Source: Filosporella fistucella
Lineage: Eukaryota; Ascomycota; Leotiomycetes; Helotiales
DNA: 64,000 nt
Assembly: GCA_030077755.1 (NCBI GenBank)
Contig: JAQJZZ010000019.1
Span: 1,314,501-1,378,500 of the forward strand
Direction of reading: 5' to 3'
The notes beneath the pieces were generated by a model. It worked only from the letters and a program-made list of their open reading frames with translations, searched no databases and was not told the DNA's origin. This document shows positions 61,754 through 64,000 of the stretch, in pieces (the stretch's first letter is position 1; the number at the start of each line of letters is the position of its first letter). The translations under genes were made by a program, and so were the position numbers.

Positions 61754-62040
61754 TCCTAAAAGACAGTCCTAAATAAATCCCAAAGTAAACTCAAACCCAG
61801 TCTAAACGCCGGTCCTAAAACCGCACCCCGATCCCAATCCCAAAAGCAAATTTAACTCTCGTCCTGCCCTTACACCCAGCCCAGAACGCCCCCCTAAGAC
61901 TATATCCTAAAAGACAACCTTGAATAAATCCCAAAGACCCATCCCGTTCCAAAACTCCATACCAAAACCCAACCCAAAAAGCAGATTCAATCCCAGAACT
62001 CAACCCAAGAACCCAGCCCAAACTCCAAGACACCAGCCAA
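61754..62040. repeat. Degenerate direct duplication with 151-bp offset
   Basis: tcctaaaagaca at 61754 recurs at 61905, followed in both copies by aataaatcccaaag. Later matching segments include ccaa(t/a)cccaaaa.agca.att and acccagcccagaacgcc versus acccagcccaaactcc. Two copies with many substitutions. Strand-asymmetric and without a coding frame. Confidence 0.6.
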
Positions 62041-62154
62041 CTCCCCTCTGAGACTTTTCAGACTGAAGTATAAAAGCCACACGACTCCCCTCTGAGACTT
62101 TTCAGACTGAAGTATAAAAGCCACACGACTCCCCTCTGAGACCTTTCGGACAGG
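62041..62154. repeat. 44-bp tandem repeat, two perfect copies and a partial third
   Basis: Units at 62041-62084 and 62085-62128 are identical, each starting ctcccctctgagac and ending in agccacacga. A third, diverged partial copy starts at 62129 (ctcccctctgagacctttcgga). Each full unit includes agtataaaag, a TATA-like string on the plus strand. Confidence 0.9.
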
Positions 62155-62230
62155 AGTTTCCTAGATATACACATTTACCGCCCGCCCTCCCACAATGTAT
62201 ATTTGCTGATCCGGATTTTTGGATGTCTTT

Positions 62231-63680
62231 CTACTTCTCATTCTCGACTTGAGCTTCATCTGAGGTTTCAGCGTCGTTGGATTCGAATTCGGCGCTATTT
62301 GAAGAGCGGCGACGGACAGCAGGATCCTGATAGTTTTTGTCATTGTGCTAGGTGATATTGTGAGTTTCATGACTTGTTTTGCTGATGTGAGGGTAACGTG
62401 GGAGCAAGGTGAGAGGAAAGAGACAATAATACCTTCCGAACTGATTTGTAATAATTCTTCTCCCAATCCCAGTCTGGGAGTGAATCAATATCGAAAGGCG
62501 GCCTAAGAACATCACTTGGCTTTATACCCATATTAGCATCTTTGATTCATATACACAAATGACATTGAAGATGAAGAAAACTCGAGCGCTGAAAATTTAC
62601 CTTTCCCAATGTTTTTCCCACCCATTTCTCGAAGAAACCTGGGTCTATCTCGTTGCCGTCAGGTCTCCGAGCGCGCTTGTGGATGACGTTGAGGTCGTGA
62701 AGTGTCAATTCAAAGTGCTCCATAGACCGGCGGGCGAGTGGATATCTAGAGGTGACATTTTCGCTGTCTGTAATATTTGTTGTCGAGTAGAGAGTGGACT
62801 CGAGGAATTTGGAGAAAGGACATTTACGGGGGAATATTACGTCAACGATTAGCTTTATGCGCTGTTGAGAAAGTTAGTATTTAGAGTCAAAGTTTGTGGA
62901 AGTGTGGCCTAATGACATGTTCCAGCTTTGCAGTATCTTCACCTGCGGTGGAGTTAAGACTAGTGTGCTCAGGGGTGAATACATCGCGGCGGCGAAGAGA
63001 GGTACTCTCATCCTTATACTCTTCTACAAATTCTGAGGTAGCGGGGACCCGGAAGTCAGAAGAGATCTTCATGGCGAGAATCAGTCATTTTTTCAAGAAC
63101 ATGTGTTGTACATGACGGGAGAGATAGACTTACATATACTTGATTTCTAGATAGAAATTCATCCCAGAATATCAGGTCAAGAGCTATCTGATTTTTTAAT
63201 GCAGACACTGCTTGAAATAACGCATTAATTGCAGTAAAGCTAAGGCCTTTGCGCTCAGTCGTATTGCTTGGACCAAGATTGTGGAGTGCACGCTTGAGGG
63301 AAACAACGGCAATTCTCACGCCGGGGCTCAAAGGGCCCGAGAATACCATATCGCTGATACCTGGAATGTAGAACTATCGTGGTTTTCGTTAACTTAGACT
63401 GCACTAGACAATGGGGTGACACCGACGGGGATGAAGGAATAATTACCAGTTCTTCAACTTCATAATCAACGACAGGGGCAGCGCCATCGATCTCAGTGGA
63501 ATTGTGGCCTTTGCTAACAGCAAGTGTGGCATTGAGACCAAGTTTTGCATTGAGACCTTTGAGCTGTGAAGAGATGGTGGAATTGATGTATCGATCGACA
63601 TCGACGTACACTGCTTTGAATGGAGCTGCTACCACAAGAGCAGCAGTGGCGAGAAGAGTGAAGGCGACTGGAGACTTCAT
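62231..63680 (-). CDS. Secreted protein of unknown family, six exons with all introns in phase 0
   Basis: Exons 63447-63680, 63134-63373, 62917-63066, 62601-62861, 62433-62519 and 62231-62347 are each divisible by three (78, 80, 50, 87, 29 and 39 codons), giving 362 residues. A signal peptide (MKSPVAFTLLATAALVVAA) precedes PFKAVYVDVDRYINSTIS. Several glycosylation sequons follow (NST, NAT, NTT, NVT). The spliced chain reads ELFYIPGISDMVFSGPLSPG, SRNQVYISSDFRVPATSEF, ARRSMEHFELTLHDLN, DWDWEKNYYKSVRK and an acidic end. Few cysteines. No family is recognised. A tataaa-like box (tttatatata, 63784-63793, read on the minus strand) lies about 105 nt upstream of the start. No lesions. The exact acceptors of exons 3 and 6 are the least certain. 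Confidence 0.75.
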
Positions 63681-64000
63681 GTTGGCCGCGATTTATATAA
63701 ATATAGGGGTGTCTGTGGCCGAATTGATTTTCGAACGGTTGGAATAGTTGAAGAAATAGAATGTGGGATGAAGGGGGAAGCCGTTTATATATAGCCATTG
63801 GGAACAGCCGACCGAGTGGACTATTGGGGAGATAATGAGTCCATAAATTGACAGAAGTATGACGGAAGAGGGTAGTATTTCATACCACGGTAACTACGTG
63901 GTGGTTTACAACCGTGCAAAGAATTACTATGTGGTTGACTTGATATATTCTAGCGAAAACTATCGTAAGCTACACTTGAAACCTATTTTGTGACAATTCA
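63681..64000. promoter_or_regulatory. Upstream region of the secreted-protein gene
   Basis: 320 bp to the right edge. Contains the TATA-like box at 63784-63793 and a second atttatataaatat at 63691-63704, very near the start codon and likely in the leader. A near-palindromic pair, accacggta and tacgtggtggtt, is visible near 63884-63906. Confidence 0.4.

Larger units (their letters stand above)
61152..62230. other. Repeat-rich, G-poor spacer
   Basis: About 1.08 kb between convergent genes RAD7 and the secreted-protein gene on the minus strand. From about 61700 to 62040 the plus strand is markedly poor in G and rich in repeated ccca, ccta and aaac units. It is made of two imperfect copies, offset by 151 bp. 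A 44-bp tandem repeat follows (both listed separately). Confidence 0.55.

Overview
This window reads as nuclear DNA of a filamentous ascomycete. The genes carry many short introns of about 45-110 nt with GTAWGT-like donors and CTAAC/CTAAT-type branch sites. The families are typically fungal: HET domains, Zn2Cys6 and 2EXR proteins, DUF7580-like and fungal C2H2 proteins, and a sphingolipid C9-methyltransferase. Protein wording and the set of small secreted proteins suggest Leotiomycetes, perhaps Sclerotiniaceae (Botrytis/Sclerotinia relatives). That placement is inference from memory, not from a search.

Left part (1-14 kb): a secreted sedolisin protease cut by the left edge; a ten-exon cytochrome P450; an F-BAR/DEP/RhoGAP protein of the Rgd2 type; and a membrane-anchored M19 dipeptidase. 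Long gene-poor spacers separate them.

Accessory, decayed part (15-26.5 kb): a broken C2H2 zinc-finger gene and a broken DUF7580-like gene stand head to head. An apparently intact molybdenum-cofactor-sulfurase-like PLP enzyme without a MOSC domain follows, then a broken HET-domain gene and a small unknown gene.

Conserved core (27.5-34.2 kb): sphingolipid C9-methyltransferase and the endocytic scaffold Pan1. After these come a decayed MFS transporter (35.4-36.9 kb) and a SOUL-family protein.

Secreted and self-recognition part (38-54.5 kb): a six-cysteine small secreted protein, a larger secreted effector-like protein preceded by a 168-bp imperfect tandem duplication, a 2EXR protein, an intact HET-domain gene, a group of three possible regulators (Zn2Cys6 factor, NmrA-like protein, Gal80-like Gfo/Idh/MocA protein), and a second six-cysteine secreted protein.

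Right part (55-64 kb): RAD16 and RAD7 are divergently transcribed from one 709-bp intergenic region. Their yeast counterparts form the NEF4 complex of global-genome nucleotide excision repair. The initiator codon of RAD7 is split by an intron. Last come a repeat-rich, G-poor spacer and a six-exon gene for a secreted protein of no family I recognise.

Exon models were built by hand from splice motifs and frame. The resulting coding lengths are divisible by three for all complete models whose total I summed, and those totals are given in the entries. I saw no rRNA, tRNA, CRISPR array, transposase or reverse transcriptase.
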